Source: Ectobius pallidus
Taxonomy: Eukaryota > Arthropoda > Insecta > Blattodea > Ectobiidae
Direction of reading: 5' to 3'
Assembly (NCBI GenBank): GCA_964059195.1
Contig: CAXKWD010000002.1
Coordinates: 150,243,042 to 150,307,041, forward strand
Length of the DNA: 64,000 nt
A program made the translations under genes and the position numbers. The first letter of the stretch is position 1, and the number at the start of each line of letters is the position of its first letter. A model generated the notes under the pieces. The model worked only from the letters and a program-made list of their open reading frames with translations, did not search any database and was not told the origin of the DNA. This document shows, piece after piece, positions 42,063-54,326 of the stretch.

Positions 42063-44681
42063 ATGTTGGTTTGCCAGGAGTGTGGGACTCAGTTTAAGGC
42101 AAAAGACAACTTTCGTCAACATATAAGAAAGAAACATCCTGACAAGCTGAATGAACTGGCTCCAAGAAAGCGTCAGGCAAGTGGCAGTGGCTGTCATTTG
42201 TGTGATCAATGTGGTAAGCATTTTTCTTGCCTGCAGAATCTTCAGCGACATCAACGTGAACAACACAGCATTGACGGGAGGCAGTCTGTGTTAAAGTGTT
42301 CCATATGTAATTTCGCATCATTAGAACGAAAACACATTTTTGAACATTTTCAATCGTCTCATGATATTGAAATCCAACATGAATCTAAAGAATTTGAAAA
42401 ATTTTCAGATTTCATGTCTTGGAAAACGGAAATTGAAAACTGTACAAATTCTTCCTATATCAGGAACTGGGGCGTAAAAAGGCACCGCGATGGAACAAAG
42501 TACTTTAATTTCTGTTGCAACCGATCTGGTCATTATGTTTCTCAAGGATCTGGTCAGAGACATTTGAAAACACAAGGAAGTTAAAAAATTAATGGTTTTT
42601 GCCCGTCACAGATGAAGGTACAGCTGTTTACAGACGGAAAATGCAGTGTTTCTTATCTGTCTACGCATGTGGGCCATAAGTGTGAATTAGGTCATTTGCG
42701 CATCCAGCAGAAAGACAAGGAACTTCTTGCATCTAAACTTGCTGCTAAAATACCACCACACTCCATTTTAGACGAAGTGAGATGTTCCATTAATGGAGAA
42801 AAATTAGACAGGCTGCATCTCCTCACCCTAAAAGATTTGCATAACATTAGCCACTCTTATAATTTAAGTTCAGATGTAAAGAAACACTCGGATGATGGAA
42901 CAAGTGTTAGTGCATGGGTCAGTGAAATGCAGGAAAGTGACAATCCTTGTGTGCTTCTATATAAAGAACAGGGGAAGGAGCACCCACTGCTGAAACCGGA
43001 AGACTTTGCACTGGTGATAATGACTAATGCTCAGCGTGAAATGTTATGTAAGTACGGTTCAGACTGTATATGCATTGATGGTACAGCTGTCGTTTTATAT
43101 CTGTGCCTCTCGCCGACCGTTGGAATTTTGTTACAAGGAGCAGGTAGTCCGTGTATTCCAATACAAAAGACATCCAGTTCCCTTTCCAGTAATTGCTTGC
43201 CCGAGCTCAAATCTGCTGCCCGTTGTAAATTTAAGACATGTTTTTGTGCACGCTAGTAGAATCTCTTCTTCTACCAGGAAATAGTCATTTGTCAGACCGG
43301 CAGAGATATAATACGATGACTGTACACATGGGCTTAATGGTTATGGATTTGAGGTGGTCACTGTACTTGTCTTGGATGACATGAGGCAAGGATTTCCGTG
43401 TACCTTTTTCATATCGAACAGAACAGATGAATTGGCTCTATCTCTGTTTCTAAACACCATTAAAGAGCAAACGGGTGAAATATCGGCGAGTGTTTTCATG
43501 TCAGATATGGCCACCCATATAATGCATGGGTAAATGTGATGCCTGAACCACAGAAAAGATTATATTGTGCATGGCACGTTCTCAAGGCATGGAGTAAAAA
43601 TCTGAGCAAAATTAAATCAAAAACAAAACAGACAGAAGTCAAAGATATCGTGAAAAGTACATTACAGGAGAGAGACCCTGCGGCATTTCACCTTCTACTA
43701 GAATCAGAGGTTAAAATGATGTGCCAAGATATTGAGACCTCTGATTTTGGTGCATATTTCCTCCAGCATTATGTACCATGCAAGGAACGGTGGGCCTATT
43801 GTTATAGGCTTCACTCTGGATTAAATACAAATATGCACATAGAAAGGATGCACGGGACAATCAAGCACATTTACTTGGAGGGGAAGAGAGTACAACCCTT
43901 GGACAAATCAATCCATGCAATTATGACTCACTTGAGGGACAAACTTATTGACCGATTAACAATCATTCACAAGGGAAAGATAACTTCAAAAATATCTGAG
44001 TTGAGGAAACGCCATAAGAAAAGTATGGAGTTGCAAACTGACAGCATTATGCAGCAAGACGGATACTGGCAAGTTGTTTCATCATCAAAAAGTAAAGAAT
44101 TGTACGAAATTAGACAATTAGTGTCCCACTGTGATTGTCAGATTGTCTGTCAGGAATGTAGTGCTTGCATTCATATGTATGCCTGCAGTTGCCATGATTC
44201 GTCCATCAGATATAACATTGGCAAGCATATCCATTTAATATGCCGGACAATTAAACCTTGTACATTGCCTGCTTCTTCAGATGCTGAGAATTCATTGGTT
44301 ATAGCTTGGAATGAAGCCGAAACTGAAACTGAAATAATTACCAATGAATTGAGGACAAGAAAAGAAGATGTGAGTGTGGCTCTAAGTACAATGAAATGTT
44401 CCTTAATTTCAAAGGTAACAGAAATAATAAATTCTGCGAGGTCGAAAGAAGGAATAAACATTCTGGCTAAACAGATAGCCCCCATGCTGGCACTGTTGAA
44501 GGCAGTGGAGCAAAATGTTTCAAAATTAGTACCAAAGGACATTTCAGTACCACCAAACATGAAAATACTTCCGCAAAGATTATTTTGTACAAATAAACGA
44601 AACACACGTTCACGGCCCCATGTAAAACCTACAACTACTGTACAACTGCTCAGCTTTGTTATTGAAAACAAGTTAAGTTAA
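42063..44681 (+). pseudogene. MULE-type transposase with three C2H2 fingers and a SWIM-like region, inactivated
   Basis: The likely start is 42063 (MLVCQECGTQFKAKDNFRQH). Three C2H2 fingers lie in the first 100 residues: CQECGTQF, CDQCGKHFSCLQN and CSICNFASLE, each with H-x4-H. An in-frame TAA at 42582 breaks the frame, which continues from 42585. The MULE core begins with SDCICIDGT (catalytic Asp), interrupted by a 239-bp MITE (43084-43322), then continues with DDMRQGFPCTFFISNR and FMSDMATH. A one-base frameshift follows near 43512, then CAWHVLKAWSKNL. The region around 44130-44225 is rich in Cys and His (CDCQIVCQEC ... CSCHD), like a SWIM finger. Three independent lesions make it inactive. 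The ends of the parent element were not found. Confidence 0.8.
43084..43322. mobile_element. 239-bp MITE in the MULE gene, TA target, Tc1/mariner-like
   Basis: Ends CAGCTGTCGTTTTATATC and the complement of CAGTCATCGTATTATATC are imperfect inverted repeats over about 24 bp. TA flanks both sides (43082-43083 and 43323-43324). Removing it together with one TA joins the two halves of the conserved Asp motif of the MULE transposase. Confidence 0.85.
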
Positions 44682-44702
44682 TAATAATAATAATAATAAT
44701 AA

Positions 44703-45235
44703 CCGTCAATGGGGGTGACTTTGATAGTTTTTTCCTTTAATCTGTCATAGTTTCCGAAAAAAGTATTGAAAATCTAAAAAAATTGTAAGTCTAACATATT
44801 CTACTTGTTTTGAAGTTTTTAAATAATCTATTCACTTTGAGGTCAGACCTAACATACGCTGAGAAAAAAATTCATGTGGGGTCACTTTAATAGGGTCTCT
44901 AAAATTGCACGAAATGAAAGTTAAATCTAACCAATGTATCATTCTCAAACCACACTTAAATCTGCCAGGTAGTTTTTATACTATAGCAAAATGAAACTTT
45001 TCAAACTGAATGAAGAAATACAATACTAGCATGAAAACTAATTTTATTGCTTGCAGGTTTTCATTATCAAAGGCACCCCAAAAATGACACCAAAATGACC
45101 CCAAAGAAAAAATAGTCTATAAATAAACCAGTTTGTTTCTAAATGTGATTTAATTTATGCAGAATTAATGAGAAACATTTCTTTTATACAACTATCAAAA
45201 TCACCTCATGAAATCAAAGCCACCCCCGTTGACGG
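44703..45235. mobile_element. 533-bp MITE with CCGTCAA ends
   Basis: It starts CCGTCAATGGGGGTGACTTT and ends AAAGCCACCCCCGTTGACGG, an imperfect 20-bp inverted repeat that continues weakly. The interior carries further GGGGTCACTTT and ATGACCCCAAA words, as subterminal repeats. It lies in a (TAA)n tract at the end of the MULE gene, so the target duplication cannot be read clearly. Confidence 0.75.
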
Positions 45236-45239
45236 AATG

Positions 45240-45908
45240 TCTTATTTGCTTATAAACTTTTACAGAAAAAAAAACCATTATAATAATAATAGAATTTCAT
45301 TGTCATTAAAATGTTTCAGCAATAGACAATGTCAGAATATAATTCTAAAATTAGATGTACTATTTACAAAATTCATTATATATATATATATACAAACTCT
45401 AAGGTCATTTATTCTAAAAATACATGTTAAAATACAGTAAATTCAGTTTAAAAAAATTAATCAACAGTGTAAAAGGGATTGTTAACTAGTAATTTAAATA
45501 ATGTAACTTTAAAAAATATTTAAGGCGATTCTTTTAAATTTATACTTAGCTTATTACTGAGAACTGAATAAGAGTTTTGTTGCTTTTACAATCTTTGATA
45601 TGGCACATCTATTTATAGTATTATAGTTGTGTATATTGTCCCTCAATACTACTTTTGAGGCATTGTTTCTATCATACAATAACTGATTATAAATATATAA
45701 ATTTACTACTGTTATATACTGCTATTTAATGAATAATGGTTGGCAATAGGTTAATTTGTCTGAATCATTTATTATTCTAATAATTTTTTTTCTGCAAGAG
45801 TAAAATTGAATGTAAATAGAAGTTATTTCCCCACAACAGAATTCTGTAAGATATAATACTTTGGGAAAAAGCAAAATATGCTGACATTACATATTAGGAC
45901 ATGCTACA
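45240..45908 (-). pseudogene. Decayed LINE fragment, minus strand
   Basis: The minus strand over about 45775-45905 reads AYFAFSQSIISYRILLWGN and LLQKKIIRI with breaks, matching the better copy at 59520-59640. The part 45240-45770 is AT-rich and may be its diverged 3' region. Confidence 0.55.
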
Positions 45909-48008
45909 CACTATGTGTACATGATACTACGACTAAAAAGATAGGTTCTTCCTGTGTGCGAAAACTGGTCCGTCTTGCGCATGACGTAACCGCGTGACAA
46001 CTTGAGACAAATTTCAGCCGGCTGCAACAATGAGTCCTGACCATGTGAAGTATTAATACTTATACTGTGATGTGACTATCAGTTGGAGAATTGCCGTGTT
46101 TCTAGACAGGGAGTGTTTTAATGTATTCGATTCAAAATGGTGATGTGCGCGGTTTTTGGATGTAACAATAATAACAAGAAGAAACTTAAGTGCAACAGAA
46201 TTGAAGCAGAAGGATCAAAAGTGATATATCACACATTTCCAAAAAATTACGAACTAAGAAATAAATGGGTCAGTGCATGTTGCAGGCAAGATAAGTTTAA
46301 TGTTAAAACTGCGAGGATATGCAGCATACATTTTAAATCTGACCATTACATGCGAGACTTAAAAAGTGAACTTCTAAACTATGAACCACGTATAAAGCAT
46401 CTTAAAACAGATGCCTTTCCTACCGAACAGTTGCCCAAATCTGAATCTAAAAACCCTTCGTCTCTTATCAGAATTGCTCGTAGTGATAAAAGGGAAAGGA
46501 AGAAAATTATAAGCGAATTGTTGTCAGACGAACCTTCAACATCGATGGTTACTGCTGAAGAAAATGTTACCAACACTATGGATCCATTACCATTGGAGGT
46601 CATCGACCCAAGTGTTCACATTTCATGTGAATAATTTTTCTTTATTTTTTGTGTATCATTGTGCGCAGTCTAAGTTGCACAACCTTCCATGTGTAATTCC
46701 ACTAATGACGTAATGCTGGCTGCCGTGCACTATTTCTTGCGCGGTAACACACGGGTTGGGGGAAAATTACTCTAGATTGTTCTAGTTTGTAGTGATCAAT
46801 GTTCCCCACCCCCCTCTAGACCCTTCCATTAGCGGACTTATACATATTCAAGGGGCGGTGAAAAAGTAGTCTGCCTGCCTTCAGTAAGCTCGTTACTCTC
46901 GAGTACTCTCTCGCCTTGTCTACCAGTAGCAGTAAGTACAGTACAAGTGTGTCTTTACCAGTCAAGCCTTAGCAACGAAAAGTCTCGCTAGTTTTCTTCT
47001 CTACTCTTAACAGTGCAGTCATCAGGTCAAGTTCAAGGTCTCAGTCTCTTCATGTGCACACCGCTCGCTACGGAAGAAGTTCTACATTGCAAAAATACTC
47101 GTAAAAGTGTTATTCTAACATTACAGTATTCTCTCGTCTTGACTACTAGTAACAGTAAGTTCAGTCTCGCTAAAAGGTGCACACCGCTCGCTAAGGAAGA
47201 ACTTCTACATTGCACGAACTCTCTCTTCATGTACTATTGAATAATTAACTCTCATGTTAGTTATCTCGAAGAACTCTTATATTGTAGTCTTCTATAGTGC
47301 AAGATCTACAAATCTACAAGTACGTCTTGTCTAAAGCATTTTATTGAAAAGTGTAGTAATACTGTTAAGCGATACAGTCTGCCTTTTACAATAAAACATT
47401 CTGCATAGCATTACTTGTGCACATCGGCACAGTATAAGTAACTATTTTTTGAATATTCTAAGCAGGGCCGTAGCTAGGCGGTGGCTAGGTGGGCGACCGC
47501 CAAGGGCGCAGGTACGAAGGGCGCAAAATTAACCATGAAAAATCCCGCTTTTTTAGGGTGGTGCAATTTATCAAGCAATATTAATTCCACGTTAGTGGAA
47601 GAAATCTTTCAGGTTATTAAAAATTAATGCACGTGAACTATCTATACCTATAGTATTATGCCGATTGTCTACAAGCAAAAAGCAGTCATGCAACGTCCTT
47701 TAGTTAACACGATTCATATTGACAGAGTAAAACATAAATCATGAACAGTATGGAAAGATATAACGGCAATGAAAATTAATATGTACGTTATTATTGTGAT
47801 GAAAGTGGTTCAACTCAATCCCTTTCCAGCTGATTGTCGTCCTCAGTGCTACTACTGTCGGCAGGATTGATTACAAAGCGATCAACAATGGCATCGCTCA
47901 TACTGTTACATGCTACATGCAAAAATGACTGACCAACTATATTATCACAACAGAAAAAGCCGAATGCGCAGATCTCAATTCCTTTTGTTATTACTATTTT
48001 ATTATAAA

Positions 48009-49027
48009 CTAGCTGAAAAGGCCCGGCGTCGCCCGGGCTTTGTATTTTTTAATTTGAAATTAGCTTATGGAGGACTTTCGATTTTGAAACTCTAGGTCCT
48101 TATATAATATGTATGTAGAACTTGAAATGAAGAAAAAAATTTATCACACTCAAACTATTCCATCAGAAAACGCTAGATATAGCTTTTTATGGCTCATAGA
48201 GGATGTCGAATGCTGCATTCCGTTGCTTCTACTCATCATGCCTGGGTGGGGTTGAAATAAGAAGAAACATAAATTTCATAAGATTGTATTGGCTTGACGG
48301 AAAATTTTATTTCTCATTCTCATGTTACAACCGTTTCGGGGCTGAAATAAAAGAGAATTGCAGTATCACTTTCATACTTTCCTCCCCTAAAACCCGGGAC
48401 ATAATATACTGCGAGCATAGGACTCAAAATGTTCCATCCCATGCTTAGGGCCTATGATAAATCTCAACTAATACAAAGCCTATGGATAACGTATCAGCGG
48501 AAAGGATTATTTACAGACTTCTGATATAGCATACTCACACACTTAAGTTATCCCTGCAATACGACTTCTTATTCTACATCAAAATGTGAAGTGAGAAAAT
48601 ATTTCTTATGTCGAGGGTAGAGAAAGAAAGTTATGTGACTACATCACACTGTGCTTTATTTTCGTAGATTTCATTTTCAGTAATTATTTTCGCCAATATA
48701 TTACATCAATGGAATCATAATTCGTTAAAGTCCAACATTATATAGTTGTCAAGGCCCTATGTGATAACAGTAAACAACACACTGTTGTCATGTGAACTAA
48801 ACAGCATTTAATTTTTTTTCAGTATAATATTCTCAGAAATTATATAATTTTCAAGGGAAGGACTGATTTATTTCAATTTTAATGTTGACCGCGTTACTTC
48901 CCGGGCTTAACTGGGTATGTGTGCAAAATTTCGTGTATATTGGTAAAGAAATGTGGATTTGTATAAGGAACATACATACATACAAACCCACATATCCACA
49001 AACACACATTCGACTTTATATATTAGA
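48009..49027 (-). mobile_element. Non-autonomous Helitron, copy 2
   Basis: On the minus strand it starts TCTAATATATAAAG and ends CCTTTTCAGCTAG, with the hairpin GCCCGGGCGACGCCGGGC just before the end. Host A precedes and T follows, with no duplication. It is homologous through its length to 35691-36937. No coding capacity was seen. Confidence 0.8.
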
Positions 49028-49279
49028 TTAAGTGTGAACTAAAATTTCTTATTTAAAAAATGTTTAGTTTTTTTAATCACACAATGTATTAATGTACATT
49101 AAAATTAATTTCTGTAACTTTACATTGAATAATAATTATGTGTTGTGATCCGCGGCCGATGCACGCTCTGCCAGCTGGCAGTACACATGCTGTTTGTTTT
49201 GATCAAGTTCCCTTCTAAGGCCGGCGCTGATATTATAGTCGCTGCTATTATTTTTAATTATATTATACTGTATTATTAT

Positions 49280-49950
49280 TAGGGCCCGGATTCTGATGAC
49301 CTAAAAGTGTTTGAAAAATGACCTATAAAATGACCCCAAAATTTAAAGAAAATGACTTAATAATTATATAGAATGACCTAAAAACTGATATTTTATTTAT
49401 AAAAAAGTATTATTGCACACACAAAATTATAGAATAATTTGTACATAATTGTTAAAACCTTAAATTCAGAGAGGATGTTGTAGGTCTAAAAAACTTTGAT
49501 TTTTGCTGTGAATATTCTTTCCTTCCGGAAATTTATACTGGCACTGAGGCACTGGCGAGTCAAACTTCGGCATTTCCTTTTGCGGTCTGCCGGATTATAT
49601 TGTTTATTGAGGGTAAACAGTAGTTTGCACTCTCAAATACAAGCAGGTGGCAGACTCTGGTGCCAAGCTACAACATTTTGGCGTTCCTTTGATTCTCGTT
49701 TCCGACTGAGACATTACAACACTTCAACATAGAGTGTGTCCTTCTTGCATTAAACAAACACTTGAAAGACAGCACCGCTGGGGACGAAATAAATGCCCTA
49801 AAAATATAATATTGCATACAATGTCAAAAAATGATCTAATAAAAATGCATTTCTATAATCTAGAGGCCATGATTATGATTTATCTACAAATTGGCAATGT
49901 CTATGCAGCATCAATAAAAAAGATGACATGTCATTAGAATCCGGGCTCTG
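49280..49950. mobile_element. hAT-like MITE, 671 bp, inside the larger hAT element
   Basis: Ends TAGGGCCCGGATTCTGATGAC and the complement of CAGAGCCCGGATTCTAATGA are inverted with few differences. ATTATTAT is present at 49272-49279 and 49951-49958. Part of the interior repeats ATGACCTAAAA words. The frames at 49496-49937 have no motif. Confidence 0.85.
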
Positions 49951-50389
49951 ATTATTATTGTATTTTTTTAACTAAGCGATTTTTAAATTAAACAGTGAAA
50001 CAATATTAATGTTTGTGTTGTTTCGTCTCTTGTTGATGTTGGCCTTGCTTCTATTGTATAGGTAAGAATGATTTCAGTAAAAAAATGTGCCAACTAAAAC
50101 TACCATGACCATCATAGCTTACAGCTATGTCTACATTATTAGTTTTGATGTATTAGGCAGTGGTTTTTTAAAGAAATGGGACCAAAAAAAACAACCTTCT
50201 GCAAGCGAATTTAAGAAAATCAGTTTTACAGAAATTTAAAAAAATTGTTCATTTGGAGGGCGCAGATTTGTCAAACTTGCCAAGGGCGCAGAAGGAACTT
50301 GCTACGGCCCTGATTCTAAGTGATGAATATTGAACTCTGTACTCAAGCTTCCAACCTAAAGGAAGTTTCCAAGATCGCATTCACGTGGC

Positions 50390-51052
50390 TTGGCAGCCAT
50401 TTTGTATAAGCAATTTAGGTCAAAGGACAGTGGTGCTTATATTTCTTCATTCTACATTCAAGTGAACTGTATTAAGATTTTCATTTATTGCAAGTTAAAG
50501 GCAATTCTTGAATTAGAAACATTTGTGATCTTGAATTCAACTCGTATATGTGCAACGTGCTATACGAAGGACCATTCTCATACATTCCTTGTACCAAAGA
50601 GCTTTCTCTCAGAAGAAGAAGCCATCTTCGGAACTCTGGCTGTCATCGGAGATTTCCACTGCAAGAATACAGCTTTTCGCCCAGTGGGGAGCCGACATAG
50701 AAGCCCGGCCGCCGCCAGAGTTTTAGCTGCCCTCTTCATCGTCTGTGGATGGTTTGAGGGAGCCTACCTAGAGACATCCCCTGTCCGGTTGGAGACGGAA
50801 CAGGAGTCTGGCAAGGTTTATACTCCAAGTCGCAAGGGAAACAGCCATCGCCTGGTTCTCTTCTTCCTGCCCTCGACCAGGGTTGGAAGGCAAAGCTGCG
50901 TGTCGGATGTGGTCATCCGTCGATGCTGTCTTGCTTGGAAGTCGGCATCCAGCATGAAATTACTCAAGGGGAAGGAAACTCCATTCAAGCAAAAGATGAG
51001 TTCGCTAAGTTCCTTTCTTTCCCTTAAAACCCTCATTTGTATGTATGGTTAA
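50390..51052 (+). other. Open reading frame of 220 codons within the 5' LTR
   Basis: The same frame is open in the 3' LTR (55259-55909, 216 codons) with only a handful of residue differences. The central part is GC-richer than the surroundings and encodes a stretch rich in Arg, Ser and Val. No known domain was recognised. Near-identity of the two LTRs by recent duplication is enough to explain conservation, so coding is uncertain. Confidence 0.35.
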
Positions 51053-51518
51053 GTTTACAAGAGGCACAGTCAAAGCCTCCTTGATGTTATCTATTATTAA
51101 TTTCAAAGCTTCATTCATTTCAGTGAATCTTTTCTTAAATAAGTTATATAACACAAAGAGTCATTTATTTGTCTTGTTTCATGTTTTTACTGCTTTGAAG
51201 CTTATTACCAAGAGGGTAGATTTCATTTTTTACGTTTATCTCCCAGGGCGGAGATAAACCATTTTCATGCATTGTATCTCAAAAACTATTTCTTAAATAA
51301 ACTCAGTGTTGAAAAGTCATATGTACTTTTTGACAAATCCAGGCTATCCTGTCTTAAAGACGACCACACCAGACTTGCAGAAAATATTAACTGTTAGGGG
51401 CATATGGCGTATGGGACTTGGGACACTTGTTGACCCAGTACGAAGTCAGTTCTGCATACGCCAATTGTTAACAAAGTTTTTTTGGTACACTCGCTATGCC
51501 TATTCTCTAACATGTTTT

Positions 51519-51537
51519 TTGGTGACCCCGACGTGAT
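51519..51537 (+). promoter_or_regulatory. Candidate primer-binding site
   Basis: TTGGTGACCCCGACGTGAT begins a few bases after the 5' LTR end CTCTAACA, at the place of a tRNA primer site. The position is convincing; the tRNA was not identified. Confidence 0.6.
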
Positions 51538-52002
51538 TTCAATTTATTATATCACTTATGTCAAGACCAAAAAGTCATTTAACGTGTTTTTTGGTAACTC
51601 AAAGATATAATTTATGATAAATTTTTTCTGTTGTGCTACATTAGCTTCAGACAAGACCACTTTAGGGACAAGTGACCTGTGTGACGTCATAGCTTTATTT
51701 TGACACAATTCTAATATACTGTCAATGTTTTCAGCTAATGGGTGTCTGAGTGATACATATTGTAATTGGTGTGCACGTATGCTTGGCCCACAAGGAGAGA
51801 ATACAAGAAGAATCTATCAGCGAGACTCAAGTATCAACAAGCCCATGAAGCTGGTAGTATTCATCAAAACAACCAAGCATTTCACTCATCAGTCAAGAAG
51901 ACAAACTGTAAGTTATTTTGTATTAATGACCCCACATGTTCAGAGAAATTGCTAAAAGAGAAACTATTTTCTACTTACTAGTGTATCTTCTATATATGCA
52001 CA

Positions 52003-54116
52003 ATGTCAACTTCTGATAAATCAATGGAAGAACTAATAGCTGCTAGGGCTAATTATAAAGGGCGTGTAACGCAATTTAAAAACTTTTTAGCTAGTTTAGA
52101 GCCTAGTGCGGAGAACATAAGTGTTCTAAAATTAAGACTAAAAAGGCTCGAACAAATCCTGGATAAATATGAGGACATTCAGTTTGAACTCGAACAGCTC
52201 AACCCTGATCAAGCTAAGGATAGGGACGTGTTTGAACAAACTTATTTTCAAGCTGTGGTCGCTGCTACAGACTTTATTAAGCAAAGCGAGCGGCTTGAAG
52301 AAATAGATGCAGTGCTTTCTCCACAAGCTGCTCCCCCGGAGCATTCTAGTGAACTCTTTAAGCCTATTTTGCCAAAATTTGAACTGCCTAAATTTTCTGG
52401 CAAGCAAGATGAGTGGGAAACCTTTCACGAACTTTTTTGTTCATTAGTGGACCAAAACAAAGCTTTGCCCCCAGTACAGAAACACCATTATCTAAGATTG
52501 TCATTATCTGGTCTCGCAGCTCAGTTACTCCGCAGCTCAGTTACTAGAGTCTCTTCCAATAACGGGTGACAACTATTCAGTGGCGTGTTACCTATTAAAG
52601 CAAAGATATGACAATCCGCATCTGAACATACAGCGACATGTCCGAGCTCTCTTCGAACTTGAAGCTGTTAGAACAGAGAATGGCGCTGCTCTAAGGAACT
52701 TATTAGACAATGCGCAACGACAGGTTAGAGGGTTGCAAGCGCTAAAGGAACCTGTGGAACATTGGGACACACTTCTAATTTATCTCATAACCTCAAAGTT
52801 GGACCCTACTACTTTGCGAGAATGGGAAAAGGAAGTTATCTCAGAACATGCTTCTACTTTTAGCTCATTGTGTGCTTTTCTCAACAGTAAGTGCAAGATG
52901 CTATTCTCATTGCAAAATGGTCATGAACATAGGAGGCAGAGGGCACCTCCTGTTCAGTTTAACTCTTCTCGAGCATATAATGTAGTAGATGCTTACCAGT
53001 GTCCCCTATGCAAGCAAAGCCATACCCTATACCAGTGTGCCACGTTCAAGGACAAATCTGTGGAAGAACGTAGGACACATGTTCAAAAAAGTAAAAGGTG
53101 CTTTAACTGTTTGTCGTCAAGACATCATGTAAAAGCTTGTAAGTCAAGTCGTAACTGTTTACATTGCAATCAAAGACATCATACTTTATTGCATAGGCCT
53201 TCTCAAGATAAGTCGTCAGCTCAAACGGCTTATGTAGTAAAGAAGAGAAAACAGAGAAGGAAAACTTCTGTTACAAAGAATCCTGCTTCCCACTTCAAAA
53301 CTGCATCTCAACCTAGTATTTCTAGTAATGGTGAGAGCAAGGAGGTCCAGAGCTTAAATCATAACACTACGACCATCCGAGGCTCTCATGTTTTTCTGTC
53401 TACTGCTGTAGTCCAGATCCAGGATTCCAAGGGGCAGTGGATACCAGCCAGATGCCTACTGGATTCTGCTGCCACTCATGATTTCATCAGTAAGGAGTTT
53501 GCTACTCAGCTGAACATTACACCGGACTAAAACTGATGTCACTGTTACTGGCATAAACAAAAAGAGCACAGAAGCTCTGAGTTATGTCAAGATCAAATTA
53601 AAGGATTCTTATGGTGGCAAGTTTCGCTTTAATTTGAATTGCTTAGACATAGATCACATAGGATCTAATATTCCTTCCAGTTCGTTTCCAGTGAGAGACT
53701 GGAAAATTCCCAAAACTCTCCAATTGGCAGACCCAGCATTTAACCAGCAAGCACCAGTGGATATATTGTTGGGAGCGGAGATGTTTTGGAAAGTGCTCAT
53801 GAATCAAAGCCAGCAAATACAACCCGGAATTCTAGCAAGACGCACCAAGCTGGGTTGGATTTTGACTGGGAAATTTACTTCTTCAAAATCCTCTCAGAAA
53901 AAGCAACAATGCCATTTCACAGATTGTGTGCTACAAGACAAGGTGGATAAATTCTGGGAATTCGAAGAAGTGACTTCATCACAAGTGCCACGCACCCCTA
54001 ACTTTCTTTCTTTAGAGGAAACTAAACCTGCCGCCCTGAAAAGTCTTATATTCTATAGTAACAGGTTTAGGAAAAACACTGTAGTTCTAAGTTTTAGCGA
54101 GCGCTTAGACTCTTAG
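52003..54116 (+). pseudogene. BEL/Pao gag with protease region, disrupted
   Basis: 52003-52569 is an N-terminal helical gag segment, ending with FELPKFSGKQDEWETFHELF, a Pao gag signature (DUF1759). A duplicated stretch CGCAGCTCAGTTACT at about 52515-52546 shifts the frame. 52580-53530 continues gag with LEAVRTENGAALRNLLDN, then zinc-knuckle-like Cys/His motifs (CPLCKQSHTLYQC, CFNCLSSRHHVKAC, CLHCNQRHH). The aspartic protease region with ARCLLDSAATHDF (active-site DSA) follows. A second frameshift near 53520 precedes 53634-54116, which has VDILLGAEMFWKVL and GILARRTKLGWILTG (DUF1758-like tail) and ends soon after. Reverse transcriptase and integrase are deleted. Confidence 0.9.
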
Positions 54117-54326
54117 TGTTTTATTTGTGCATCACTTGAACTATATAGTGATTTTTAACTCTTGTGCTTTAATCTGCAATTAGCCTCTGAACATATGGGT
54201 CATTATTTTGTGCTTGAGTATTCTCTCCCAGAAAAGAACTGCTTCTCCCCATGTATGGAATGGGTTATGTTATTCATAAAGGTATGTGCATTTTTACTGT
54301 GAACCAACCCTTGTGTGTCGCCAGCA

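Larger units (their letters stand above)
47463..50312. mobile_element. Non-autonomous hAT element in the 5' LTR, 2850 bp
   Basis: Ends CAGGGCCGTAGC and GCTACGGCCCTG are perfectly inverted, flanked by ATTCTAAG at 47455-47462 and 50313-50320. The 3' LTR shows the empty site. There is no transposase. It contains a Helitron and a smaller hAT-like MITE. AGGGCGCA-type words lie close to both ends. Confidence 0.95.
46613..51512 (+). repeat. 5' LTR (2042 bp plus a hAT insertion)
   Basis: TG...CA ends. Apart from the insert 47463-50312 and its duplicated 8 bp, it matches the 3' LTR along its whole length. The LTR has an open frame of 220 codons at 50390-51052, described separately. Confidence 0.92.

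Noticed and set aside
46379..46603. Minus-strand frame opposite the THAP exon
   Set aside because: Shadow of the P-element coding strand, with no motif.
48203..48448. Coding sequence within the Helitron
   Set aside because: Short frame, no Rep or helicase motif, and not open in the other Helitron copy.
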